Origin: Chitinophaga oryzae | GTDB taxonomy: Bacteria > Bacteroidota > Bacteroidia > Chitinophagales > Chitinophagaceae | Assembly: GCF_012516375.2 (NCBI RefSeq) | Contig: NZ_CP051204.2 | Coordinates: forward strand, 5,580,001-5,644,000 | DNA length: 64,000 bases | Direction: 5' to 3' | Part shown: positions 1 through 9,480 of the stretch, piece after piece | Numbering within the stretch: the first letter of the stretch is position 1 | Layout: each line of letters opens with the position of its first letter | The notes under the pieces: generated by a model | Seen by the model: the letters and a program-made list of their open reading frames with translations, nothing else | Told to the model about the DNA's origin: nothing | The model's database searches: none | Made by a program: the position numbers and the translations under genes

Positions 1-3000
1 TACATTTCCCATACGGAAAAGTCAAAACAGAAAGAATGGAACATCGTCCATACATCGTTTTCATTAAAATCATACAGCGGGGTATCTGTCTCAAACAGCC
101 TCACCACATTTCTATGCTCTATCATCACGCCTTTGGGCTTGCCGGTAGAGCCGGAGGTATATATCACATAGGCCAGGTGATGTCCCTGGAGGCCTGATTC
201 CACAGCGGTTGACGGGAAACTGTTCAGCAGCTCCCCCGATACATCCAGCAACAAGATCTCCGGTGAGAGGTCCACACCGGTAAACAAGCTTTCATGCTTA
301 CGGTGTGTTACCAGGAACCGGGCGCCTGTATCTTCTATCGTAAACCGGATACGCTCTGCCGGGTAATCGGGGTCCACCGGTACATAGGCGCCGCCGGCCT
401 TCAGGATGCCCACTATGGCGATGATCATATCCAGTGAGCGTTCCAGGCAGACAGGCACCAACACGTCCGGTCCTACGCCTTTCGTCCGCAGGTAATGCGC
501 GAGCTGGTTGGTACGGCTATCCAGCTCACCGTATGTCAGCACTTCTTCTTCAAACAGCACCGCCGGTGCATCCGGCCTGCGCAAAGCCTGCGCGGACAGG
601 AGGTCTACCATCGTCACGTCCGGATAGGAGGCAGCCGTTGCATTAAAATCTTCCAGTAATGTTATCCGCTCATCAGCAGTGATCAGGTCAATGTCCTGCA
701 GTGTGGCAGTATTGGCAAGAACAATCTGCCGCAGTACCTGTTCAGTATGTTTTGCGATCGCCTGCACATAGGCGCCATCCAACAAAGTTTCATTATAACT
801 GAACTGTACCTGCAGGGTATCAGTTGCCATCACCACAATGGTCAACGGGTAGTTGGATTGTTCCTTCATCTCCAGGTTATCCATCTGCAATAGCCAGTGG
901 TGCGAATCCAGGACCCTGTTCACCGGGTAATTTTCAAACACCAGCAGGGTGTCAAACAACTCGCTGCCGATACCTGTCCATCGCTGTACATCACTTAGCT
1001 CAACGTGCTGGTAACGCCGGCTCTGCAACTGGCTTTCCTGCAAGTCAAGCAACCATTCACCGACAGGTATATTGTTATTAACAGTGGTATATAATGGTAT
1101 CGTGTTGATGAACAACCCGGCGCGCTTTTCTATATCCGCTAATCCTTCCGGCCTGCCAGAGACGGTAACGCCGTAAACAACCTGTTCGCTGCCCGTATAA
1201 CGGAATAACAGGTACGCCCACACGCCCTGTATCAGGGAATTCAGCGTAACACGGTGCTGTTGTGCGTAACGCGTGATCTGCGCCATGAATGTGGCATCCG
1301 CTTCGAAGGTGAGCTGCCGGAATTGCCCGGTACTGCGGGTACGGTTAGCCGTCCCGGAAATAAAAGGCAGTAATCCGGGGGAAGACACCCCCTGCAGATA
1401 TGCTTTCCAGTATTTCTCTTCCGCACCGGTATCACGATGCCGGAGATAATGGATGTATTCAGCATAGCGGTCTTCTTTTTGTAAATCGATGGTTTTGCCC
1501 GCTGACAGCAACTCATAAGTTTGCAGTAATTCTTCCAGCAACACCGGAACGGACCAGCCATCCAGCAGGATATGATGGAATGTCCATATCAGGCGGTAAG
1601 CGTTATCGTCCACCTGTATCAGCGAGATACGCATCAGGGGCGCTTCGCTAAAGTCGAATCCCTGCCGGCGGTCGTTTTCGATGTATTGTTGTATCGCCTG
1701 CTCCTGATCGGCTGTTTTACGATAATCGAGCAGGATGAACGGCAGTACTGATGACCGATACACCGCCTGCACCGGCACACTGCAGACATCGTGACAGAAT
1801 GCAGTCCGGAATATCGTATGGTGGCGGAGGAGCGCGTCCCAACTTTGACGGAACAATGAGATATCCACCCGGGAAACGGTGGCTATGAACTGATCGATAT
1901 AAGCACCGCCCTGCTCATGGTAGAGACTATGAAACAGCATCCCTTCCTGCAGGCTGCTCAGCCGGTACAGGTCTGCCAACTGTGACCGCCTTACGGCGCC
2001 ATTAAACGGCGCATCCAGGAAACGGTCCAGCTCCTCGTTGGTCATCACCCCTTCCAGGCCGTAGTCAGCAGGAGTAAATACAGCTCCTGCTGCCGCCTGC
2101 TCCACACAATGAGCAATCAGATCGGATAACTTTGACAGGAAGATCTCCGCAAGGGATCTAACAGTATCTTCTTTAAAATGGCGGGAGCTATATTGCCACT
2201 GCATTTGCAGTACCCCTTCCATCACTACACAGTTTAGGACAAGCTTCTCTTTCACCAAGAGTCCATCGCCGGCATGAGCGCCAAATATTACTTCATTATC
2301 AAGCTGACCGAGATAGTTAAAGAGGATATCCCATTGCGTCTCCTGCTGCAGGGAGGGGGTCTCGTTCAGGTAACGCAATACGCCATAACCCAGCCCTTTG
2401 TCAGGCGTTCTGCGTAGTTGTTCCTTCACTTCTTTCAACACATCCGCCACCTGCTTTTCCGCTGGCAACGATAACGCTACCGGGGCAATGCTGGTAAACC
2501 AGCCTACCGTGCGGCTGATATCCAGTTCCGCGATTCCGTCTTCCCGGCCGTGGCCTTCCAGGCCGATTACTACATTGCTGACGCCACGCCACTCCTGCAG
2601 CGTTAGCAGCAACGCACAAAGCAGGATATCATTACTATTGGTGTGATAAGCTTTGGGCACTTCCTGTAAAAACTGACGGGTACGGCTAATATCGAGCGAG
2701 CTTGTTACGGTAGCCATATCCTTCACCGTTATCTCGCCTGCGTAGTTATTATCCGTCGGTAAAGGGTGGTATTGCTGTATCACCTGTTCCCACCAGGTTT
2801 GTTGCTCCAGGAGCGCGGGCAGGGTGCTGTATTGTTCCAGTGCCTTATACCATTGGCGATAAGAGGCTGTCTTAGTACCGGGAATATCAGCATGTTGCAG
2901 CAGTAATTGCAGGTCTTCCAGCAGGATGCGCCATGAAACGCCATCTACCGCCAGGTGATGCACCACCAGCAGCAGGTGATTGCTGCTTTTATCCCCGGAG

Positions 3001-6000
3001 GTACATAGGGCCGCCTTCAGCAGTATACCTCTTTGTATATCCAGGCCGGATGCAAGTTTACGGGAGAAAGTAACGATCTTCTGTATAACAGCTTTCTCCT
3101 CTGCTGCCGGCTGGGATAATGTTTCGATATCCCCGCTATAGGTGCCATAAACCTGTTTTCCGTTGTTATAGCTGAAACGCAGTGCATCGTGCCAGAGCAG
3201 CAGGCCTTTGACCGCAAGGCCCAGATCCGCTGCAGTGAGGTGTTTGTCCACCTTTACAATCACATATTGATATAAAGGGTCAGTGCCGTTACCGGACAGT
3301 TCGTGATACCACTGTTGTACGGGCAATAATCCGCTTTCACCGGCAAGCACGCCCTGCTCCGCAGTCGATGCCTGTTGACGGCGGCTGCTTACAATAGCCG
3401 CCAGCGCTGAAATATGCTGGGCGGCAAATATATCTTTGGGCTGCAGCTCATAACCAAGGCGTTTCAGCCGGCTGACGATCTGCAATGTATTGATGGAGTC
3501 ACCCCCCAATTCGAAGAAATTATCGTATATGCCCACCCGTTGTATGCCCAGCAGCTCCTGCCAGATGCTTACCAGTGTTGTTTCCACGTCATTCCGTGGC
3601 GCTACATAATCATTGATTTGCAGGGCTTCGATATGCGGGTCCGGGAGGGCTTTTCTGTCTGTTTTACCATTGACAGTCAGCGGAATCTCCGCTATTTCCA
3701 CAAACAATACCGGCACCATATATTCCGGCAGCAGCTTTTTGAGGAAAGTCGTCAACGCATCCTTATCAACCAGGGTTAGCGGCACTATGTAAGCGACAAT
3801 ACGTTTATTGCCCTGCCGGTCTTCGTTTAGCACCACGGCCGCCTGGCGGATACCCGGATAACGCAGCAGGGTATTTTCGATCTCACCCAGCTCCACACGG
3901 AAACCACGGATCTTCACCTGGTCGTCTATACGGCCCAGATATTCGATGTTGCCATCAGGGAGCCAGCGTGCCAGGTCGCCGGTTTTGTACAGCCGGCCGC
4001 GTGGTCCGTTAATAAATCTTTCTTCCGTGAGTTCCGGGCGGTTCAGGTAGCCCCGTGCCACCTGCACGCCGCCTATATGCAGTTCACCGGCAATGCCCAC
4101 CGGCAGCAGCGCGCCCTCACTGTTGAGTATATGTATCTGTGTATTCGATACCGGTTGACCTATCGGTACGATGTTGTTTTTATAATGATGGGGAGCATGC
4201 CAGCAGGTAACGTCTATCGCGGCCTCCGTGGGGCCATAAAGGTTATACAACTCCGCACCAGGCAACTTTAACTGCAGGTCCTGCACCTGTTGAGGCTTCA
4301 GGGCTTCGCCACTGCATATAATCCTGGTGAGGGGTAATGATTCCCCATCAGCCAGGCTGTCCAGGAATACCTGCAACATCGACGGTACAAAATGGACCGT
4401 ACTGATATTATAATGCCGGATCACGTCTTTCAGGTAGTCCGTATCTTTTTGTCCCTGAGGACGTGCAAACACCAGACGCGCGCCTGTGATCAGCGGCCAT
4501 AACAGTTCCCATACAGATACGTCAAAACTGAAGGTGGTTTTCTGCAGCACCCCTTCCCCTTTATTCAAACCAAAGCGGGACTGTTTCCACAGTAACCTGT
4601 TAACGATACCCCTGTGTTCATTCATTACTCCTTTGGGCTGGCCGGTAGATCCTGACGTATATATCACGTAAGCCAGATGATGGGGCTGAAGTCCTGCATC
4701 CACGGCTGTTGATGGGAAACGGTCCAGTATCTCCGCCGATTCATCCAGCAACAGTATTTCCGGCGATATGTTCATCTCCGTGAGCACTCCCTCATGCTTA
4801 CGATGCGTTAGTAACAAACCGGCTCCCGTGTCGGTTATCATGAACCGGATGCGTTCAGCCGGGTAGTCCGGGTCCACGGGCACGTAAGCGCCGCCGGCCT
4901 TAAGGATACCTACTATGCTGATGATCATATCCAGTGAGCGTTCCAGGCAGACAGGCACCAATACGTCCGGCCCTACGCCTTTTGTGCGCAGGTAATGCGC
5001 CAGCTGGTTAGTACGTTTATCCAGTTCCCTGTAAGTCAGCAATTCATCATCCAGCAATACTGCGGAGGCTTCAGGCGTCCGCAATACCTGTGCAGCGATC
5101 AGGTCTACCAGGGTAACATCTTCATAAGGTACGGTAGTGGCGTTAAAACTATCCAATAACCGGTGTTCCGCTTCCGGTACCACATTTATGTCAGCGACCT
5201 TCCCGTGCAGATGATCGTTGAATTGCCGGAGAATAAAGAACAAACGTTCCGTCAGTAGTTCTATATCTTCTGCAGTAAAGTACTGCCTGTTAAAATCTAT
5301 CCTGAGTTGTAATGCCTGTTGTTTGCCATAATCCCGCCACCAGAGCTCGAGCGGGTACCTGCCGTAACCCACCGGTATGTCATAGGTAGCTGCCTGCACC
5401 TCCTCTCCCAGATCAAGCCCCAGGTCCAGCGCCGCATAGTTGACCACCACTTCCAGCAGGTGGTCATCGGCAGCATTGATTTTAAAATGACGGCTCAGGT
5501 CACCTATCAGGTATTGCTGGTGGCGGTAGTCTTCCCGCTGTGCAACCGCAATCTCTTTGATCATTTCCAGGACGGTAAGCTCGGGATTATACGTTCCCTT
5601 ATAAGGCAATATACTGGTAAACATGCCTACAATGCTTCGCAGCTGTTTGTTCCTGCGTTTATGCAGCGGTGTACCGACAAGCAATTCTGTGGCGCCGGAG
5701 GTACGCGCGAAATACACCATTAAGGCCGCGATGCTGAGCTGTTGCAGGCTGCAGCCGGTTTGTGCGAGCAAGCTCTCCAATACTGCCATCATACCGGCAT
5801 CGGGGTCTGTTATCAAAGTACCACTTCTACTGCCGGCTGTCGCCGGCTGCTGATATCGTGGCTGAAATAATTTCCGCGGAGCTTCGGCTATTTTGTTTTT
5901 CCAGTAGGCGGCATCCTTTTGATAAGCGGCACTGTGATAATAAGTGTCCGCATTGATGGCCTCCTCCCTGTAGGAAGGGTAATTAAACGATCTCTCTTTG

Positions 6001-6485
6001 CCTGATATCAATGCATTATACCGGCTACTGATGTACTGATGCTTCGCGGAGATACCGAAACCATCCGTGATTAGGTGATGGTATTTAAAATAGTACCAGT
6101 ATTCTTCCCCGGATATCTTGAGGAGATATTGCTCGAACAGCAGGCTATCCTTATTAATAATGAAAGGCTCATGGGTACGTGCTTCCATCCACTGCATAGC
6201 GGCGGCAGCACCTTTATCGCTAAAATCCAATGCAGGCAGGTCCGCCTTACGGAAGTCATCCGCAAAATATACACCGGACGCTTCCTGCGAGGGATCAAAA
6301 CGCATACGGAATGCGTCAAATACTTCAGGCAAGGAACAAACAACGGCGGTGAATTTTTCAACATCAAGACATCCGGTTATTTTCGTATAACCACCAATGT
6401 TATAATAAGTACTATCTGTATTAATCAGCTGATCCTTGTATACATCGTACTGAGACGGATGTAATGGGCATAATACTCTTGACAT
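1..6485 (-). CDS. Nonribosomal peptide synthetase, C-A-T-E-C-A (3' end outside window)
   Basis: I traced one open frame of about 2161 codons from the ATG at 6485 to the window edge. Domains in order: condensation (HHLITDG near residue 137), adenylation (YTSGSTG near 608), carrier (LGGDSIN near 990), epimerization (HHLAVDGVSWR near 1175, then EGHGRE, TVGWFTS and GLGYG), a second condensation domain (HHILLDGWS near 1636) and a second adenylation domain (YTSGSTG near 2111) that is cut. Reading the first A domain against the GrsA pocket positions gives D-V-W-H-I-S-L-I-D, which fits the known serine code. With the E domain, module 1 would load L-Ser and pass on D-Ser; the next condensation domain would then be of the DCL type. 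The second A domain shows D-F-W as its first three pocket residues, compatible with threonine but too short to call. The protein begins directly with a condensation domain, so it may be a lipo-initiating starter or a follow-on subunit. Substrate calls are inference. Confidence 0.93.
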   Translation of the reverse strand, partial: MSRVLCPLHPSQYDVYKDQLINTDSTYYNIGGYTKITGCLDVEKFTAVVCSLPEVFDAFRMRFDPSQEASGVYFADDFRKADLPALDFSDKGAAAAMQWMEARTHEPFIINKDSLLFEQYLLKISGEEYWYYFKYHHLITDGFGISAKHQYISSRYNALISGKERSFNYPSYREEAINADTYYHSAAYQKDAAYWKNKIAEAPRKLFQPRYQQPATAGSRSGTLITDPDAGMMAVLESLLAQTGCSLQQLSIAALMVYFARTSGATELLVGTPLHKRRNKQLRSIVGMFTSILPYKGTYNPELTVLEMIKEIAVAQREDYRHQQYLIGDLSRHFKINAADDHLLEVVVNYAALDLGLDLGEEVQAATYDIPVGYGRYPLELWWRDYGKQQALQLRIDFNRQYFTAEDIELLTERLFFILRQFNDHLHGKVADINVVPEAEHRLLDSFNATTVPYEDVTLVDLIAAQVLRTPEASAVLLDDELLTYRELDKRTNQLAHYLRTKGVGPDVLVPVCLERSLDMIISIVGILKAGGAYVPVDPDYPAERIRFMITDTGAGLLLTHRKHEGVLTEMNISPEILLLDESAEILDRFPSTAVDAGLQPHHLAYVIYTSGSTGQPKGVMNEHRGIVNRLLWKQSRFGLNKGEGVLQKTTFSFDVSVWELLWPLITGARLVFARPQGQKDTDYLKDVIRHYNISTVHFVPSMLQVFLDSLADGESLPLTRIICSGEALKPQQVQDLQLKLPGAELYNLYGPTEAAIDVTCWHAPHHYKNNIVPIGQPVSNTQIHILNSEGALLPVGIAGELHIGGVQVARGYLNRPELTEERFINGPRGRLYKTGDLARWLPDGNIEYLGRIDDQVKIRGFRVELGEIENTLLRYPGIRQAAVVLNEDRQGNKRIVAYIVPLTLVDKDALTTFLKKLLPEYMVPVLFVEIAEIPLTVNGKTDRKALPDPHIEALQINDYVAPRNDVETTLVSIWQELLGIQRVGIYDNFFELGGDSINTLQIVSRLKRLGYELQPKDIFAAQHISALAAIVSSRRQQASTAEQGVLAGESGLLPVQQWYHELSGNGTDPLYQYVIVKVDKHLTAADLGLAVKGLLLWHDALRFSYNNGKQVYGTYSGDIETLSQPAAEEKAVIQKIVTFSRKLASGLDIQRGILLKAALCTSGDKSSNHLLLVVHHLAVDGVSWRILLEDLQLLLQHADIPGTKTASYRQWYKALEQYSTLPALLEQQTWWEQVIQQYHPLPTDNNYAGEITVKDMATVTSSLDISRTRQFLQEVPKAYHTNSNDILLCALLLTLQEWRGVSNVVIGLEGHGREDGIAELDISRTVGWFTSIAPVALSLPAEKQVADVLKEVKEQLRRTPDKGLGYGVLRYLNETPSLQQETQWDILFNYLGQLDNEVIFGAHAGDGLLVKEKLVLNCVVMEGVLQMQWQYSSRHFKEDTVRSLAEIFLSKLSDLIAHCVEQAAAGAVFTPADYGLEGVMTNEELDRFLDAPFNGAVRRSQLADLYRLSSLQEGMLFHSLYHEQGGAYIDQFIATVSRVDISLFRQSWDALLRHHTIFRTAFCHDVCSVPVQAVYRSSVLPFILLDYRKTADQEQAIQQYIENDRRQGFDFSEAPLMRISLIQVDDNAYRLIWTFHHILLDGWSVPVLLEELLQTYELLSAGKTIDLQKEDRYAEYIHYLRHRDTGAEEKYWKAYLQGVSSPGLLPFISGTANRTRSTGQFRQLTFEADATFMAQITRYAQQHRVTLNSLIQGVWAYLLFRYTGSEQVVYGVTVSGRPEGLADIEKRAGLFINTIPLYTTVNNNIPVGEWLLDLQESQLQSRRYQHVELSDVQRWTGIGSELFDTLLVFENYPVNRVLDSHHWLLQMDNLEMKEQSNYPLTIVVMATDTLQVQFSYNETLLDGAYVQAIAKHTEQVLRQIVLANTATLQDIDLITADERITLLEDFNATAASYPDVTMVDLLSAQALRRPDAPAVLFEEEVLTYGELDSRTNQLAHYLRTKGVGPDVLVPVCLERSLDMIIAIVGILKAGGAYVPVDPDYPAERIRFTIEDTGARFLVTHRKHESLFTGVDLSPEILLLDVSGELLNSFPSTAVESGLQGHHLAYVIYTSGSTGKPKGVMIEHRNVVRLFETDTPLYDFNENDVWTMFHSFCFDFSVWEM

Positions 6486-7150
6486 AGTCTTTCTTTTTAC
6501 TATCTAAATGGGTGTAAAAATGTAATTGAAACCTGTGACAGATAGGAAGTAGCGGCAAATGCGGTATATAATCCGCAGCAGCAGAATGGTTATTTTGAGT
6601 TGATGGTAAATAAAATTAATTGCTTCATCGAAGCAATACAGCTCTCACAGCAGCTTTCATAAGTGTCTGCAAGTATTTCAGTCAGTCGACTGAATAAGAA
6701 AGTTTCCGGGGCTCCCTGACAGTTATCGTCAACATAGGAATAGTAACCTCCGCATGGTGGTTCAAAAAAGGGTCTTATTCAATTTCAACTGCTAAATAAA
6801 TGCACTTATCAGAAAGCTGCGCTCATACAACAGCATTGAACGTTGCAGGTACGATCTATTTCCGTAATGGGTATATCTTTCATAAGACTATGGTAAAGCA
6901 TATAGAATTTAGATTTAGTTCGCCATCCTCTTCAGTGACACCGGTGGCTGGTGCATAATCCCTGACTTTCCTGCAAAATAAATTATTCGAAATGCAATGT
7001 AACATCAGCGGGGAAAGTTTCATGATAAATTTCGGTGTTGGGGGGATGATGGCGGTGAACTATTGCGGGGATTAGTACGATGGAGCGGCTGGGCGGGTGT
7101 GGGATTTTGTGTGTATGGCCGGAGTTTGAACCGGCCGTATATTTTATTTT
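6486..7150. other. Intergenic stretch upstream of the NRPS
   Basis: About 665 bases without a convincing gene on either strand. It should contain the minus-strand NRPS promoter, but I see no clean TAnnTTTG box at a usual distance from the ATG at 6485. Base composition becomes more G/T-rich from about 7010 to 7130, just before the transposase remnant. Confidence 0.4.
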
Positions 7151-7212
7151 TTGAGACTGTAAAATAAACTGTGTCAAAGGCTAAAAAATCAAGACCTTTA
7201 ACACAGTTTTTT

Positions 7213-7750
7213 ATGGAACAAAAAGGAAAATTTGACTACGAAGAACTCAAACGGAAGACATTGGAGCAACTGCGCTCTGGTAAGTCCCTGTTTGGCAAAG
7301 ATGGTGCTTTTGCGCCTCTGCTGAAAGATATTCTCGAAGCAGCCCTGGAGGGTGAGATGGAAGTTCATTTAGACGATGAAGAGAGGGCAAATGGGAACCG
7401 AAAGAACGGTAAAAACCGTAAACAGCTTAAAACGGCAGATGGTACTATTGACCTGGAGACACCCCGTGACCGGGCGAGCAGCTTTGAGCCGCAGATCATT
7501 AAAAAGCGGGAGACTATTCTTGCAGAGAGTCTGGAGAGCAAAATCATCGGTATGTATGGGCATGGCATGAGCTTACGGGACATCTCTGCTCATATCAAAG
7601 ATATGTACGATACAGAGATTTCAGCTGCGACATTATCTTCCATAACCGATAAAGTTATCCCTCTGGTCAAAGAGTGGCAGGCCCGTCCTTTGGAACCACT
7701 GTATTGCATTGTCTGGCTGGACGCCATGTTTTATAAAGTCAAAGTGACCT
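7213..7750 (+). pseudogene. Truncated IS256-family transposase
   Basis: This is the 5' part of a mutator-type (IS256 family) DDE transposase, similar throughout to the intact copy at 12868-14079 but clearly a different element. The open frame can be extended back to a GTG at 7171, but the ATG at 7213 matches the start of the intact copy. Homology runs through the first catalytic Asp (WLDAMFYKV) and stops at about 7750, where the terminal repeat of an IS3-type element begins. The last 23 codons to the stop at 7821 are IS3 sequence. The second Asp, the catalytic Glu and the right end of the element are missing, so it is dead. I do not find its 3' half on the other side of the IS3 element, so flanking DNA was probably lost as well. 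A possible outer terminal repeat lies around 7153-7180. Confidence 0.85.
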
Positions 7751-7826
7751 TGTACCGAAAAATCGGGCAGTTTAAAATTAGAGAAAATGGGCAATTATTG
7801 ATAACTTTAAAAAGGAGGTAATTGCC

Positions 7827-8093
7827 ATGAAAAAATCCAAATTTACGGAGGCACAGATCGTTTTTGCGCTGAAGCAGGCAGAAACAGGGGTAGCGGTACA
7901 AGAGGTTTGTCGAAAGATGGGAGTGAGTGAAGCTACCTTTTACAACTGGAAAAAGAAGTACGGAGGGCTTGGCATCACCGAGCTTAAGAGATTGCGTCAG
8001 CTGGAGGAGGAAAACTTCAAGCTGAAACAGATTGTCGCAGATCTAAGCCTGGACAAGCAAATGTTACAGGATGTGCTAAAAAAAAGTGTTTAA
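7827..8093 (+). CDS. IS3-family transposase OrfA (HTH subunit)
   Basis: An 88-residue protein with an N-terminal helix-turn-helix ([25 protein letters not shown]) and a C-terminal leucine-zipper-like helix, typical of IS3-family OrfA, IS407-like subgroup. It recognises the IS ends. It is preceded by AAGGAGGT at 7811-7818, a strong Shine-Dalgarno sequence that is unusual for Bacteroidota genes and fits a promiscuous mobile element. Near its 3' end is a run of eight A (8083-8090 region) followed by G, a classic slippery site. The -1 frame from that run is open straight into OrfB, so an OrfAB fusion transposase is expected. Confidence 0.88.
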   Translation: MKKSKFTEAQIVFALKQAETGVAVQEVCRKMGVSEATFYNWKKKYGGLGITELKRLRQLEEENFKLKQIVADLSLDKQMLQDVLKKSV

Positions 8094-8143
8094 CGCGTAT
8101 TCAGATAAAGAAACATGCGCAGTACCTGATATCCAGTTATAAG

Positions 8144-8929
8144 GTGGCTGTAAAGCGTGCGTGCTCGGTGGTGAAGTATGCCCGTTCGAAGTGGTATTAC
8201 AAATCGAAACGGAAGAGTGATTTGCCGGTCAGACAGCGAATCAGGGAGATTGCCGCGACCCGGGTAAGATATGGTTATAACCGGATTCATATACTGTTGC
8301 GTAGAGAAGGCTGGAAAGACAATCGTAAGCGCGTACATCGTATCTACAAGGAAGAGGGGCTTAATCTCAGAAGTAAGCGTCCGCGCAGAAGTAAAGCAGC
8401 AGCACATCGGTTGGAACGGCCTGGCTTAACTGGAATATACCAGTGCTGTTCGATGGATTTTGTGGCAGATCAGCTGTTTGACGGACGGAAATTCAGGACC
8501 TTAACTTTAGTGGATAATTTTAGTCGCGAATGCCTGACAATCGGGGTTGGGCAATCGATAAAAGGCATCGATGTGGTGAAAATTCTGGAAGATTTAAAAC
8601 GTCAAAAAAATATCATTCCCCGGCGAATCCAGGTTGATAACGGGAGTGAATTTATCAGCAAGGATTTTGACAAATGGGCTTATGAAAATAACGTAACTTT
8701 GGATTTCTCCCGGCCCGGAAAGCCCACTGATAATGCTTTTATAGAATCGTTCAATGGTAGCTTCCGGGATGAGTGTCTGAATGTGAACTGGTTCTTATCC
8801 CTTGAGGATGCCCAGGAGAAAATCGAACATTGGCGCTGGGAGTATAACAATTTTCGCCCCCACAGTTCGCTTAATAACCTAACGCCGAACGAGGTCGTTG
8901 AAAGACATAAAAACGCCCAAAATCTCTAA
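8144..8929 (+). CDS. IS3-family transposase OrfB (DDE integrase core)
   Basis: This is the catalytic half of an IS3 transposase, 261 residues from a GTG. It has the HTH_21 region ([17 protein letters not shown]) and an rve integrase core with the DDE residues in [15 protein letters not shown] and [15 protein letters not shown]. It lies in the -1 frame relative to OrfA, and the frame is open back to the A-run at the end of orfA. The functional product is therefore probably the frameshifted OrfAB fusion rather than a protein started at 8144. The stop codon lies inside the first of two 51-bp tandem units. The gene looks intact. Confidence 0.9.
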   Translation: MAVKRACSVVKYARSKWYYKSKRKSDLPVRQRIREIAATRVRYGYNRIHILLRREGWKDNRKRVHRIYKEEGLNLRSKRPRRSKAAAHRLERPGLTGIYQCCSMDFVADQLFDGRKFRTLTLVDNFSRECLTIGVGQSIKGIDVVKILEDLKRQKNIIPRRIQVDNGSEFISKDFDKWAYENNVTLDFSRPGKPTDNAFIESFNGSFRDECLNVNWFLSLEDAQEKIEHWRWEYNNFRPHSSLNNLTPNEVVERHKNAQNL

Positions 8930-9010
8930 TTTACCGTGTCCAGGATTGGGTACAAGCTCAAAAACGCCCAAAATCTCTAATTTACCGTGTCCAGGATTGG
9001 GTACAAGCTC
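8909..9010. repeat. Perfect 51-bp tandem duplication of the IS3 right end
   Basis: Units 8909-8959 and 8960-9010 are identical. Each contains the IS right terminal repeat (ending GGGTACA) plus AGCTC. The first unit also holds the orfB stop codon. Confidence 0.95.
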
Positions 9011-9062
9011 AATTGCCCATTTTCTCTAATTTTAAACTGCCCGATTTTTCGGTACAAGGTCA

Positions 9063-9480
9063 TGGCAGAAATAGTCAGGTTAGTAAAATCAACTTCCACG
9101 GAAGGACGATTCACAGAGTGCAGACCGGTGTTAAGGAGATTATTATTACAAAAGCAGCCAAACAACGAACTGTTTCATTTTGGACTAGCGTTCCAGAAGG
9201 ATTCAGACCTAAAGTTTTTCTGTAATTACGAAAGTTCAGTACTGTAGTATATGTAGGATTTAAACTTCCCGCCAACTCTATTTTTTTTTATTCTTCATTA
9301 GGCAAAAGAACGCAAAGGCGAACACAGCCGTAAAAAAAAAATTAATATTGTTTATTCATTATTTTTTTATATATTTAGCGAGAATCGCCCTGCCTCGAGA
9401 GTGCTAGCCGTAAAAAAATTTTACGTTTAAAATAAAACCCAAAATATAAATATTCTTTCACCTAGATTTAACCCATCAAA
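9063..9480. other. Remnant sequence and AT-rich leader before the lipoprotein gene
   Basis: From 9063 to about 9225 an open frame encodes about 54 residues ending in SVPEGFRPKVFL, with no start of its own; it looks like the tail of a broken gene that I do not recognise. From 9250 to 9480 the DNA is very AT-rich with several poly-A/T runs and a CGCAAAGGCG motif like those repeated at 33140-33500. It probably carries the promoter of the 9481 gene, but I cannot assign one box with confidence. Confidence 0.4.

Larger units (their letters stand above)
7745..9062 (+). mobile_element. IS3-family insertion sequence with iterated right ends
   Basis: The left end begins TGTACCGAAAAATCGGGC at 7751. The exact reverse complement of 7745-7796 occurs at 9011-9062, a perfect 52-bp inverted pair. 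Between the transposase stop (8929) and that copy lie two identical 51-bp units (8909-8959 and 8960-9010), each ending in a different, imperfectly matching IS end (GGGTACA). The ordinary element would therefore be 7751-8954, followed by an extra copy of its right end and then an inverted copy of its left end. No short target duplication is evident. The element interrupts the IS256-type pseudogene on its left. Confidence 0.8.

Noticed and set aside
6983..7177. Minus-strand small frame upstream of the transposase remnant
   Set aside because: It has no family features and lies over the transposon end; probably chance.
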